This document shows, piece after piece, positions 48,179-55,423 of a stretch of 64,000 nt of DNA. The notes below the pieces were generated by a model. The model saw only the letters and a program-made list of their open reading frames with translations. It did not search any database and was not told the DNA's origin. How positions within the stretch are numbered: the stretch's first letter is position 1; the number at the start of each line of letters is the position of its first letter. Made by a program: the position numbers and the translations under genes. The DNA is from Pseudomonadota bacterium (GTDB lineage Bacteria; Pseudomonadota; Alphaproteobacteria; Sphingomonadales; Sphingomonadaceae): assembly GCA_029550345.1 (NCBI GenBank), contig JAKPHK010000063.1, positions 1-64,000 of the forward strand, written 5' to 3'.

Positions 48179-48205
48179 CGTCGGCACGACGTATAAGCGC
48201 GCCCT
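48179..48205. other. Predicted oriT (Ti/RSF1010-like nick region)
   Basis: Between the divergent traA and small tra genes lies TAAGCGCGCCCT (48194-48205), which differs by one base from the RSF1010 nick region TAAGTGCGCCCT and resembles the Ti oriT TATAATTGCGCCCT. It is preceded by the inverted repeat CGTCG-GCA-CGACG (48179-48191). In Ti plasmids oriT is at the same place between traA and traC. The nick position itself is inferred. Confidence 0.75.
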
Positions 48206-48321
48206 CTCTCGAAAATTTCTCGCTCGGGACTCAGCCGTATCAGACGGTCCCACTGACCTTGCTGCATTGGGATCAGCGCAGCCGTATCATCGACGCATCA
48301 CCTCCCAGTGGAGCCAAAGGA

Positions 48322-48624
48322 ATGCGCAAACCCCGCGATATCGATTCGGAACTGAAGGCGCTCGCCGACAAGGCGAGGCAGCTCAAGGAACGCCGCGTGC
48401 GCCAGCTCGGCGAGCTGGTGATCACCACCGGTGCCGATGCGCTCGATCCCGACGAGCTGGCGGGTGCGCTGCTCGATGCTGCGGGCAGCGACGCAGCACA
48501 AAAGGAGGGCTGGCGCGGACGCGGCGCGGTGTTCTTTCAAGGCAAGGGGGGCAAGCCTGCGCGCGGACCTCAGGACAAGCCTGACGGCTCTGCTGCGCAC
48601 GACAACGGCGCGGCATCGGCTTGA
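48322..48624 (+). CDS. Small conjugal transfer protein (TraC/TraD-like)
   Basis: A 100-residue basic protein starting RKPRDIDSELKALADKARQL, with a helical coiled-coil N-terminus and then LGELVITTGADALDPDELAGALLDAA. This matches small Tra proteins encoded beside oriT on sphingomonad plasmids, analogous to Ti TraC, which assist the relaxosome. ATG 48322 has GGAG at a seven-base distance. It is followed by a second small tra gene. Confidence 0.8.
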   Translation: MRKPRDIDSELKALADKARQLKERRVRQLGELVITTGADALDPDELAGALLDAAGSDAAQKEGWRGRGAVFFQGKGGKPARGPQDKPDGSAAHDNGAASA

Positions 48625-48646
48625 GGCGAGGAAGGCGAGGACCGAC

Positions 48647-48919
48647 ATGCGCGACTGGCAGGTTCAACGCCGCGAACGCACCCGCCAGCTGATCGAGCTT
48701 GGCGGCCTGGTCGTGAAGGCGGGGCTGGTTGAGCTGGCTGACGATGACCGCGCCGCGCTCTATGGGGCGTTCCTGACGGTCGCGGCCAAGCTGCGCGGGG
48801 AGGAGGGTGCCAATGCCCTGGTGCTGTTCCGGCGCAAGGGCAAGCGCGCGTTCGATGCCGAAGCGGAGAAGGCCGAGGCAAAGGCAAAGCGCCCCGACGG
48901 ACACACCGCCGGGGCATGA
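48647..48919 (+). CDS. Small conjugal transfer protein (TraD-like)
   Basis: A 90-residue protein: RRERTRQLIELGGLVVKAGL, VELADDDRAALYGAFLTVAA, then a basic tail (RRKGKRAFDAEAEKAEAKAK). This is the TraD-like family that follows the TraC-like gene on related elements. The ATG at 48647 is 22 bases after the previous stop with a GAGG element upstream. It converges with ssb. Confidence 0.78.
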   Translation: MRDWQVQRRERTRQLIELGGLVVKAGLVELADDDRAALYGAFLTVAAKLRGEEGANALVLFRRKGKRAFDAEAEKAEAKAKRPDGHTAGA

Positions 48920-48926
48920 GGCGGCG

Positions 48927-49295
48927 CTACTTTGCGCGCTGCTTCCTGGGTTCTTCCGTGCTGGCTTCATTGGCCTTGGCGAGGAAGTCGACCTGCTCGG
49001 CGATGATCTCGCAGCCGTAGCGGGTCTGTCCTTCGCTGTCGGTCCAGCGCGAGTAGTGGATCCGACCGGTGATCATGACCATCGCGCCCTTGGTCACATG
49101 CTCGGCGACGCATTTGCCAACGCCGTTGAAGCAGGTGATCCTGTGCCATTCGGTCTCGGTCTGACGGTTGCCTTCGCCGTCCTTGTAGCTGCGGGTCGTG
49201 GCGAGCGAGAGGCTGGTGATTGCGGCACCTGACTGTGCGGTGCGGACTTCCGGAGTGTTGCCAACGAAGCCGACGAGGGTGACGGTGTTCTTCAT
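48927..49295 (-). CDS. ssb: Single-stranded DNA-binding protein
   Basis: A 122-residue OB-fold SSB: KNTVTLVGFVGNTPEVRTAQSG at the N-terminus, TEWHRITCFNGVGKCVAEHVTKG and MVMITGRIHYSRWTDSEGQ. The short acidic C-terminal tip of chromosomal SSB (DDDIPF) is absent, as is usual in SSBs of plasmids and islands. It would coat the transferred strand. The ATG at 49295 is the first that starts the OB fold. Confidence 0.9.
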   Translation of the reverse strand: MKNTVTLVGFVGNTPEVRTAQSGAAITSLSLATTRSYKDGEGNRQTETEWHRITCFNGVGKCVAEHVTKGAMVMITGRIHYSRWTDSEGQTRYGCEIIAEQVDFLAKANEASTEEPRKQRAK

Positions 49296-49726
49296 GAGAC
49301 TGACCTTTCGAAGCTGTTCTTCCGTCCAAGGGACCATCCCTTTGACTGAGCCCCGAAAAGGCCGGGCACGGTCAGGTCTGCACCGAACGCAGAGAGGGAA
49401 ACGTCGCTCGAAGGAGTGGTGCGGGCAGGCATGCGCAGCATGACAACACGGTCCGCATGAGCGCGCGTTGCACGGCCTGGCCGGGTTCGGTCAGGGGCGT
49501 GGACTAGTCATGGAAAGGGATGGAGCTTTGGGCGGTGATTGCTGCGATTGGTCGATCAATGACAGAGCACACTGCGACTGGATTCGCTGACATAGCGGAC
49601 GTTCGCGGTCCTGAAACCTCTCGTCAGAAGCCGCTGTACGTTCACGTACCTAAAATGTGTTGATTGTTGCTGAGATTTGACCCGGTCTTGTCACTAAAAA
49701 GTGACCCGGGCTAGTGATCCCGAATT
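49296..49726. other. Intergenic region, no gene seen
   Basis: No coding frame with a domain is visible. It carries GTACG-TTCA-CGTAC at 49636-49649, a perfect short palindrome close to the 3' end of the DUF4365 gene and sharing the TTCACGTA core with the repeats at 51663-51691. It may include the ssb promoter, which reads leftwards. Confidence 0.5.
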
Positions 49727-50629
49727 CTAAGGTTCTAGATCGTCTGGGTCGTCGACATCGTTTTCTGCGAGGAAGGCAAGCAGTTCCGGGTCGACATCGA
49801 GTTCCGGCCTTTCGTCGGGCGGAAGCTCGCTCGCGTAGAAATCATCCAGAATGAGCGCGGCTTTACCAACATTCGCAAGTTCGACCTCAAGAACCCAGCA
49901 TGCCACTTCGTAGGAGCCGTGTTCGGCACCTACGTATTCGTGCTCCTTCCAGTCCAGCCATGGGAAATGCACAGCCATAAAGCGGTCAATGGTGTAAGCC
50001 GGGAGCCACGTTTCGAGGTCCAGATCGGGCTCACCGTCAGGGTCGTCACCGAACACAACTTCGGTGCGTCTGAAATTGAGCGACTTGTTCACCCAATCCT
50101 CTACGTGAAGATAGGCCATCTCGTGCTCGGCAAACTGCCGGATGATCGGGAGATCAAGCGTCAATCGATGCCGACGAATACTGCCCAAGTCCGACGCGAT
50201 CCCCCGCGCGATGTATTGCTCATTCGCCTGGTCGAGTTGCTGCTTGGCTGGAATTGTAATCGACCAGCGCCCATCCTTGCCTTCTTCAATCAGGTGCTGC
50301 TCGACTTTCTGCCAAAGCGTTAGCTGGGTCTCAGGATCGTGAAGGACGATGAACACCGGCAGTGAGTGATTGGTCCAATACTCGCGATGACGGTCCTCGC
50401 CGTAATAGACGTAATCCTCACCGCGCTTCTTGAAGTATGAGGAACCACTCTTGATCTGGAGTGCGATCAGCTTCCCGCCACCCAAGCCGTCGTCGTTAAG
50501 CTTCTCCGCGTGAGCATCGATTCCGAAATCGCTGGTAGGTTGCTCTCGAAACGCCCAGCCCAATGCCGTAAAGATCGCCCCGACGGCGTGAACACCCGCC
50601 CTCTCCGTTTGATTCGTCGATTTTGCCAA
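49727..50629 (-). CDS. DUF4365-domain protein, nuclease-like
   Basis: A 300-residue protein whose residues about 10-150 follow the DUF4365 pattern: ERAGVHAVGAIFTALGWAFREQ, SDFGIDAHAE, LIALQIKSGSSYF, DRHREYWTNHSLPVFIVLHDP. GID and QIK with a preceding Glu match the active-site layout of PD-(D/E)xK nucleases, and the domain occurs in known antiphage proteins. The C-terminal half (LETWLPAYTIDRFMAVHFPW and on) is not recognised and is acidic at its end. It starts at TTG 50629 with GAGG upstream. An 87-base gap separates it from the upstream gene. Confidence 0.75.
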   Translation of the reverse strand: MAKSTNQTERAGVHAVGAIFTALGWAFREQPTSDFGIDAHAEKLNDDGLGGGKLIALQIKSGSSYFKKRGEDYVYYGEDRHREYWTNHSLPVFIVLHDPETQLTLWQKVEQHLIEEGKDGRWSITIPAKQQLDQANEQYIARGIASDLGSIRRHRLTLDLPIIRQFAEHEMAYLHVEDWVNKSLNFRRTEVVFGDDPDGEPDLDLETWLPAYTIDRFMAVHFPWLDWKEHEYVGAEHGSYEVACWVLEVELANVGKAALILDDFYASELPPDERPELDVDPELLAFLAENDVDDPDDLEP

Positions 50630-50716
50630 CGGTCACGTCCTCGATTTGGAGGGCAGTTGTAGCGTGAGTGAGCTTGGAAACACTAGCGAGACAAGCCCGG
50701 CCAACTCACCGCCCTG

Positions 50717-51652
50717 CTATATGAACTTTTCGGCCAGTTTCCGCTTGCCAACTGGATCTGTATAAGTCGTGCGGTCTTCGGCTGGATAATAGAATCCGGA
50801 GATATACAAGTCCGACTCGCCGATCTCGACGCGGATCGACAATTCCATGTTGTCGCTCCATGTGTCCCTGATCGCGGCCTTGCACGTTTCGCCCCGCAGT
50901 TCGAACGTGAAGTCGCCTTCTTCCTTGTTCCAGCTTTCAACGGCTGCTCGAAGCAGTGTCTCGTTGATCGCATCGCGCTTCTTTTGCGACAACATATCGA
51001 GCGACCATTCCTTGATCGGGCCGAACATGCCCGACTCGTTCATCGTTTCGAGAATTTTCCGCATGTGGCTTCCGGCGTGCTGGTTCACGATGAGCGAACT
51101 GCGTGACCCATGAGGACGCCCGAGGATATACGAACGCACCGACCACCATGTTTCCGCTACTTGGTGGTTACGCGCGTCTTTGACCGTATGCTGCACGAAC
51201 CATGCGAGCGCGTCGCGGCTCTTGATTGTGCCATCGGCTTCAAGTTCCACCGACATGGCTTGGACGACTACAGGATAGGCTTGGTCGGAATAGAGTGGTT
51301 CATCGAGACGGCGCGCATAAAGCCCCGGCACCTCGTTCACCGCCTCGACGATCTTATCTGCCCTGTCCTCTTGATAGGGGCAGGTAATGAAGCCGCGAAC
51401 GAACATCTCCGTGTGATCGAGACCGTTGTATGCCGGTATCTCGGACAAGCCGCTGACGGTGCGTCCCTCTGCCATCGGCGGCAGGGTCCAGATCGGGTGC
51501 CAATCAGGCAGCGTGTAAACTGCATTGCCGAGTTCAGCGATCAGCTCTTCTACGCGCCGCTGCCCTGCTACCGGGTCATCCAAATTCTTCGTCAGATACT
51601 CAATGGTCGCGGCGTTCTGCTGCGCTGCGGCGGCCGGGGCTCGGAATTCCAT
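50717..51652 (-). CDS. Protein of unknown function next to DUF4365 gene
   Basis: A 311-residue soluble protein with no signal, membrane segment or recognised motif. Notable parts are the N-terminal PVAGQRRVEELIAELGNAVY and a central TWWSVRSYILGRPHGSRSSL with several Arg/His. The ATG at 51652 has AGGA upstream, and two direct repeats sit immediately before it. The neighbouring nuclease-like gene on the same strand makes a two-gene defence or repair unit possible, but no function can be assigned. Confidence 0.6.
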   Translation of the reverse strand: MEFRAPAAAAQQNAATIEYLTKNLDDPVAGQRRVEELIAELGNAVYTLPDWHPIWTLPPMAEGRTVSGLSEIPAYNGLDHTEMFVRGFITCPYQEDRADKIVEAVNEVPGLYARRLDEPLYSDQAYPVVVQAMSVELEADGTIKSRDALAWFVQHTVKDARNHQVAETWWSVRSYILGRPHGSRSSLIVNQHAGSHMRKILETMNESGMFGPIKEWSLDMLSQKKRDAINETLLRAAVESWNKEEGDFTFELRGETCKAAIRDTWSDNMELSIRVEIGESDLYISGFYYPAEDRTTYTDPVGKRKLAEKFI

Positions 51653-51662
51653 GATATGTCCT

Positions 51663-51691
51663 ATTCACGTAAAGTGCGACATTCACGTAAA
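51663..51691 (-). repeat. Tandem direct repeats before the unknown gene
   Basis: ATTCACGTAAA occurs at 51663-51673 and 51681-51691 (18 bases start to start), reading TTTACGTGAAT twice on the coding strand, 11 to 39 bases before the start codon. The spacing suggests an operator or regulator half-sites. Confidence 0.55.
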
Positions 51692-52045
51692 TAGATATTG
51701 TGACGTTCCCATTCAAGGGTCAGCTTAAGTGACTGAGCTCTCTTTGGCTAAGGCGACCGAAGCCAAGTAGCGAGTTGTCGTCTCACCCTGAGTGCCCTGG
51801 ACGCCTCGTTAACCGTCGCTCCCTGCCACGGATTAACCCGTCGAAAGCTGCCCTACGTTCAGCCGCTCGCCAACGACAGCAGGTGGGCCGATAGTGGAAA
51901 GTCTGGTTGTAGCGTAGGGAGCCGAAGAAGCAGACGCGCGGTTTATAGACTCTTCCAAGGCATATTCGGTGACAACGTTAGCCCGGAAGATCCATACCCG
52001 TTATCTGGACGCAGGTGTCATCAATCCGCGCTTGCCAAGTTTTTC
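51692..52045. other. Intergenic region, no gene seen
   Basis: About 350 bases with several stop codons in all frames and no domain-like segment. It probably holds the promoter of the gene ending at 50717 and the end of the transcript from 52046. Confidence 0.5.
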
Positions 52046-52963
52046 CTAGAAATCAGGCCGGTTACGGCTTGACCGCTGGGCATCCAAGGCCCGTCGCTGC
52101 TCATTCAGAAAGCGGTTAGTGTAAAACTGCGAATCGTGTCCGGCCTGAAAGTCGATCACACGGACTTTGAGCTTGTAGACATGGCCCTGTCGGTGCGCGA
52201 TCCCGACTTCAACGGCACGAGCGCAGTTGCCTTGGCGTGCCAGCAGGAATGCGCGCGGCTCGACGGGTGCAACATTTCGATTTGCAAGCGCACCTGTGCC
52301 AGGTTCGACTGATGCCATGCCAATGGCGGCGTGGCAGGTGTTGGTGGTCTGTGTCGTCCAGGATCGGAGGGCGTGGCCGTTGGCATCCCACAGCCACCAA
52401 AGCTTCGCATCCCACCCGAGTTCAGCTCCGCCACGTCCCAACCCGTTAACGCGCACCGGTTCGCCGAAGCGTTGGCGCAACTCGGCGAGAACGTCGGATA
52501 GCATCGGTGCGGCGGCGCTGACATTATACTGATCGCCGAAGGTCTGGTCCGAACCTGCCGACCAGATGCGATGCTCGTTCGGTGGCGCTGTGAAGGCAAA
52601 GCTGAATGCCTCCATGCGATCCGGAAGCGTGCGATGCCCCCACTTCGTGGAAATGAACTCTGTGCCGGGGATATTCTCGATGTTTACCTTCCAGCTACAG
52701 ACTTGGCCATCGCGGCATACATTACTCAGCATCGGACCCGTGAAGGCACGTGTGCGCGCCATCTGGTCGATCTCGGCATCGCTTGCGCCTAGGGGGACAC
52801 CGAAGATGGCGAGGCGCGGTGCAGTCACGCCTTGGGCCAAAACGGGCAAGCTCGACGTGACCAGGAGGGCAGTCGCAGTCAGGGCAATTCGACGAGACTT
52901 GACTGCCCGTGCACCCGGCGACCGGATGCCGGGTTGGCGAGTACAGTCAGCAGAGCCGATCAT
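52046..52963 (-). CDS. Exported protein of unknown function (kinase locus)
   Basis: A 305-residue protein with a signal region after a short hydrophilic lead (KSRRIALTATALLVTSSLPVLAQ). The mature part starts LAIFGVPLGASDAEIDQMA, a pattern seen in small periplasmic domains that recognise trypsin-like partners, and has three separated cysteines (NVCRDGQVC, TNTCHAA, GNCARAV). No family is recognised. Its ATG overlaps the upstream stop (ATGA), so it is the last gene of a four-gene minus-strand operon divergent from the kinase gene. Confidence 0.65.
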   Translation of the reverse strand: MIGSADCTRQPGIRSPGARAVKSRRIALTATALLVTSSLPVLAQGVTAPRLAIFGVPLGASDAEIDQMARTRAFTGPMLSNVCRDGQVCSWKVNIENIPGTEFISTKWGHRTLPDRMEAFSFAFTAPPNEHRIWSAGSDQTFGDQYNVSAAAPMLSDVLAELRQRFGEPVRVNGLGRGGAELGWDAKLWWLWDANGHALRSWTTQTTNTCHAAIGMASVEPGTGALANRNVAPVEPRAFLLARQGNCARAVEVGIAHRQGHVYKLKVRVIDFQAGHDSQFYTNRFLNEQRRALDAQRSSRNRPDF

Positions 52964-54048
52964 TTCGTCCCCCTGAACCACCGCGCCTTGGCCTGCAATT
53001 GCGACGGCGCGCACAACTGGTAGTTTTCGTTCGATCGCAGCGGCTCACCGACAGTTCCGACAAAGCGGAACGATTGCTGACCGGTGATGACGTATTCGGT
53101 AACCGAGACAAACCGGGGATTCCACCGCCCGTCCTCATCGCGATCACGACGGGTAATGCGAAAGCGGTCAGCGGCCACCATTTCCCACTTGAGCGATTCG
53201 CCCGTCGTCATGTGCTTCGGGTCGGTGAAATCCGACTGTTCCCAGAAACGGGTGCCATCAAAATACCACGGAGAGGTCGTGCTCGCGCAGGTGAAGGCTC
53301 GGCCTTCGATATAGGCGTAATAGCCCACCGCAAGTGGGATGCGCGCGGGGATCGCGGGCACGGACGATGCAGTCGCGGTGGAAGACCGTGGCGGCGTGCC
53401 ATTGGCCAGTAGCGGCCGATACCTGCGAACCGTCGCCTGCATCGACGGCGAAAGCTGCGATACGGCGCACTTCCGGTAGGTGGTGTCATCGAAAATCCAC
53501 CCGCGTGCGCTGGTGCCGTCCCCTTCGCGCAGGATGAAAACGCCTTGACCCACCGGTTTGACACCTCGGGCATCTAGGGGATATCCGTCTTCCGATACAA
53601 TATCATCAGGCGACCAGATGCGGGTAAACCCTGCCAGTTCGGCCTTGTAATCTTTGCTGCCGCGCGCTGCGGCACCGGTCCGCCTGATGGCATGGGCTTC
53701 GATATCTGCGCTGCGCGGACTGTTCATCCTGTTGCCGGGCAAGGCCTGAAAAATTTGCCCGTAAGTGCCGCCGTCATAGAAGAACACTTCGGTGGATCTG
53801 GCGCAGCTGCCCGAATAGTCGGCAAAGTAGAGGCCTTGCTGGATCGGCAAGATCGTGCGCGACGCTGGTGCGGATGTCGTTTGCTTTGTCGAACCCGATG
53901 CTGAGGGGGCCGAGATGGGGTGGATTGCGCGGTTGCCGGCCACAGGGTCGCCAGTTTCGGCCTTGGCACCGCTTTGGGCACTGTAAGCGGCCAGTGTCAA
54001 AACCATCGCGGTTAAGGGAATGGACCATGCCTTTCGGGCGACAATCAT
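52960..54048 (-). CDS. Exported protein with internal repeat (kinase locus)
   Basis: A 362-residue protein with a signal peptide (PLTAMVLTLAAYSAQSGAKA). Two parts resemble each other: QGLYFADYSGSCARSTEVFFYDG in the first half and GYYAYIEGRAFTCASTTSPWYFDG in the second, suggesting a duplicated domain. A Ser/Thr/Ala/Pro-rich linker joins them (residues about 215-235). It lies between a membrane protein and another exported protein in the operon. I do not recognise a family. Confidence 0.65.
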   Translation of the reverse strand: MIVARKAWSIPLTAMVLTLAAYSAQSGAKAETGDPVAGNRAIHPISAPSASGSTKQTTSAPASRTILPIQQGLYFADYSGSCARSTEVFFYDGGTYGQIFQALPGNRMNSPRSADIEAHAIRRTGAAARGSKDYKAELAGFTRIWSPDDIVSEDGYPLDARGVKPVGQGVFILREGDGTSARGWIFDDTTYRKCAVSQLSPSMQATVRRYRPLLANGTPPRSSTATASSVPAIPARIPLAVGYYAYIEGRAFTCASTTSPWYFDGTRFWEQSDFTDPKHMTTGESLKWEMVAADRFRITRRDRDEDGRWNPRFVSVTEYVITGQQSFRFVGTVGEPLRSNENYQLCAPSQLQAKARWFRGTK

Positions 54049-54069
54049 CGCAGGACTCCTCGATTAGTA

Positions 54070-54708
54070 TTATGCGGCAGGTGCAGGTGGCGGATTGGAT
54101 CGTGCGGCATCGATTTGTTGCTGAATGGCCGCTCTGATTTCCGATTGAAGATCGTTCGCTTGGCGCGTTTGCCGCCTGCCGCGCTTGAGCATGACAATGA
54201 AGGCTACCAAGGGCGAAACCAGCCAGCCCAGCAACAGAGCAATGGCAATGAGGGAAGTATCCCCTAGAAAGCCGAGAGCGGTTCGCGCGATTGTTCCGAG
54301 CATGAGAAAGGCTAGGATCGGCACGACAATCAATAAGGCACAACCCGATTTCGGGACCGGCGCCAGACTTCGGATTGTCTCATCCCGGATCGTTTCGCGA
54401 CGAGTGTCGTGGTTCACGAAGCCTGCTGGCCACCCTGTCTTGGTGGCCTTTGTGCCTGCGAAGATGATCGAGACCTGATTGCCGACACGGGCCAGTACGG
54501 AAAAATCCTGCAAGACGGCGCTAAACTCTTTCCCGTCGGCCTCCCGCAGAAACAATGTGAGGTAGTCGGTCGTTGAGGATGAAATCCTGCCATGGCCGTT
54601 CGTGACGGAACCATAAACCTGCGTGTCGGATTCGGCTTGACGGTCGATGACCGTGCCCGATCTTGTGAAGATATAGAGATCGTCGATTGTGGTGATGTGC
54701 GTTGTCAC
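54070..54708 (-). CDS. Membrane protein, paralog of the upstream gene
   Basis: A 212-residue protein with a soluble N-terminal beta-rich domain (DLYIFTRSGTVIDRQ, TLFLREADGKEFSAVLQDFS, VSIIFAG) and two adjacent membrane helices (GCALLIVVPILAFLMLGTIA and TSLIAIALLLGWLVSPLVAFIVM), then a charged helix. The N-terminal domain is clearly similar to the next gene upstream, so the two arose by duplication. It begins at a GTG overlapping the upstream TAG by one base. Function unknown. Confidence 0.7.
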   Translation of the reverse strand: MTTHITTIDDLYIFTRSGTVIDRQAESDTQVYGSVTNGHGRISSSTTDYLTLFLREADGKEFSAVLQDFSVLARVGNQVSIIFAGTKATKTGWPAGFVNHDTRRETIRDETIRSLAPVPKSGCALLIVVPILAFLMLGTIARTALGFLGDTSLIAIALLLGWLVSPLVAFIVMLKRGRRQTRQANDLQSEIRAAIQQQIDAARSNPPPAPAA

Positions 54709-55322
54709 TAGTCGCCTCTCGCTCGAACTTTGGCAGCGTCGTCGGCAATCAGCTCGCGGGCGCGCCTGTCGAGTTCCTTCCGCATTGCCCCTAACTTGGG
54801 TGATTCAACGAAGAAGGTGTAACCCCAGTATGCTGCGAAAACTACCAGAAAGAGCAGCCATGATTGCGCCATGATCCCGAGCGCAATGGCAAGCACATGC
54901 ACGGCAATGAGGATCAGGACGTTAGGGTTGCCGCATACTTTATCGTAGGAGGACGACACCTTTGCTGATTTGTCAGTGTTATGATTATGAAGGTGGGCCA
55001 ACCACCACCATTGGTCATTTTGGTGTCCGGCATAAACGGCGGTGACGTGATGCCCATCGCGCACACCGAATGACACGTCCGTCAGATTGACTTCGATCTC
55101 TTTGCCATCGTCATCGACTAGAAAGAAGGTGTTATGCGTGGTGTTGCTGCTGGTGACGTTCGCTGCCTTTACGTGGCCGCCCTGCGGTCCAATGTAGCCG
55201 CCTCCGCCTGACGAGTGGACTTGGGTTGAAGTCCAAGTCTTCGATCCGTGCACAATGCCGGATCGCGCATAGACCTTGAGGTCAGCGGGTGATTTGACAA
55301 TCGTTGTGCGGTTTTTGCCCAT
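54708..55322 (-). CDS. Membrane protein, first gene of kinase-divergent operon
   Basis: A 204-residue protein with the same architecture as its neighbour: KSPADLKVYARSGIVHGSKT, FFLVDDDGKEIEVNLTDVSFGVRDGHHVTAVYAGHQN, then two hydrophobic segments (PNVLILIAVHVLAIALGIMAQ and SWLLFLVVFAAYWGYTFFV) and a charged tail. The ATG at 55322 is used; a GTG eight codons upstream is an alternative. It is the first of four genes transcribed away from the kinase gene, with only 101 bases between the start codons. Confidence 0.7.
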   Translation of the reverse strand: MGKNRTTIVKSPADLKVYARSGIVHGSKTWTSTQVHSSGGGGYIGPQGGHVKAANVTSSNTTHNTFFLVDDDGKEIEVNLTDVSFGVRDGHHVTAVYAGHQNDQWWWLAHLHNHNTDKSAKVSSSYDKVCGNPNVLILIAVHVLAIALGIMAQSWLLFLVVFAAYWGYTFFVESPKLGAMRKELDRRARELIADDAAKVRARGD

Positions 55323-55423
55323 GTGCGTCAGTTCCTGTTCTTGCACCGGGCTAAACTTGCTGATTCACAAAGTCTTGATGCCATTCTCAAGGATTTCTAA
55401 AGAAGGATTCTGAGGGGAATTGC

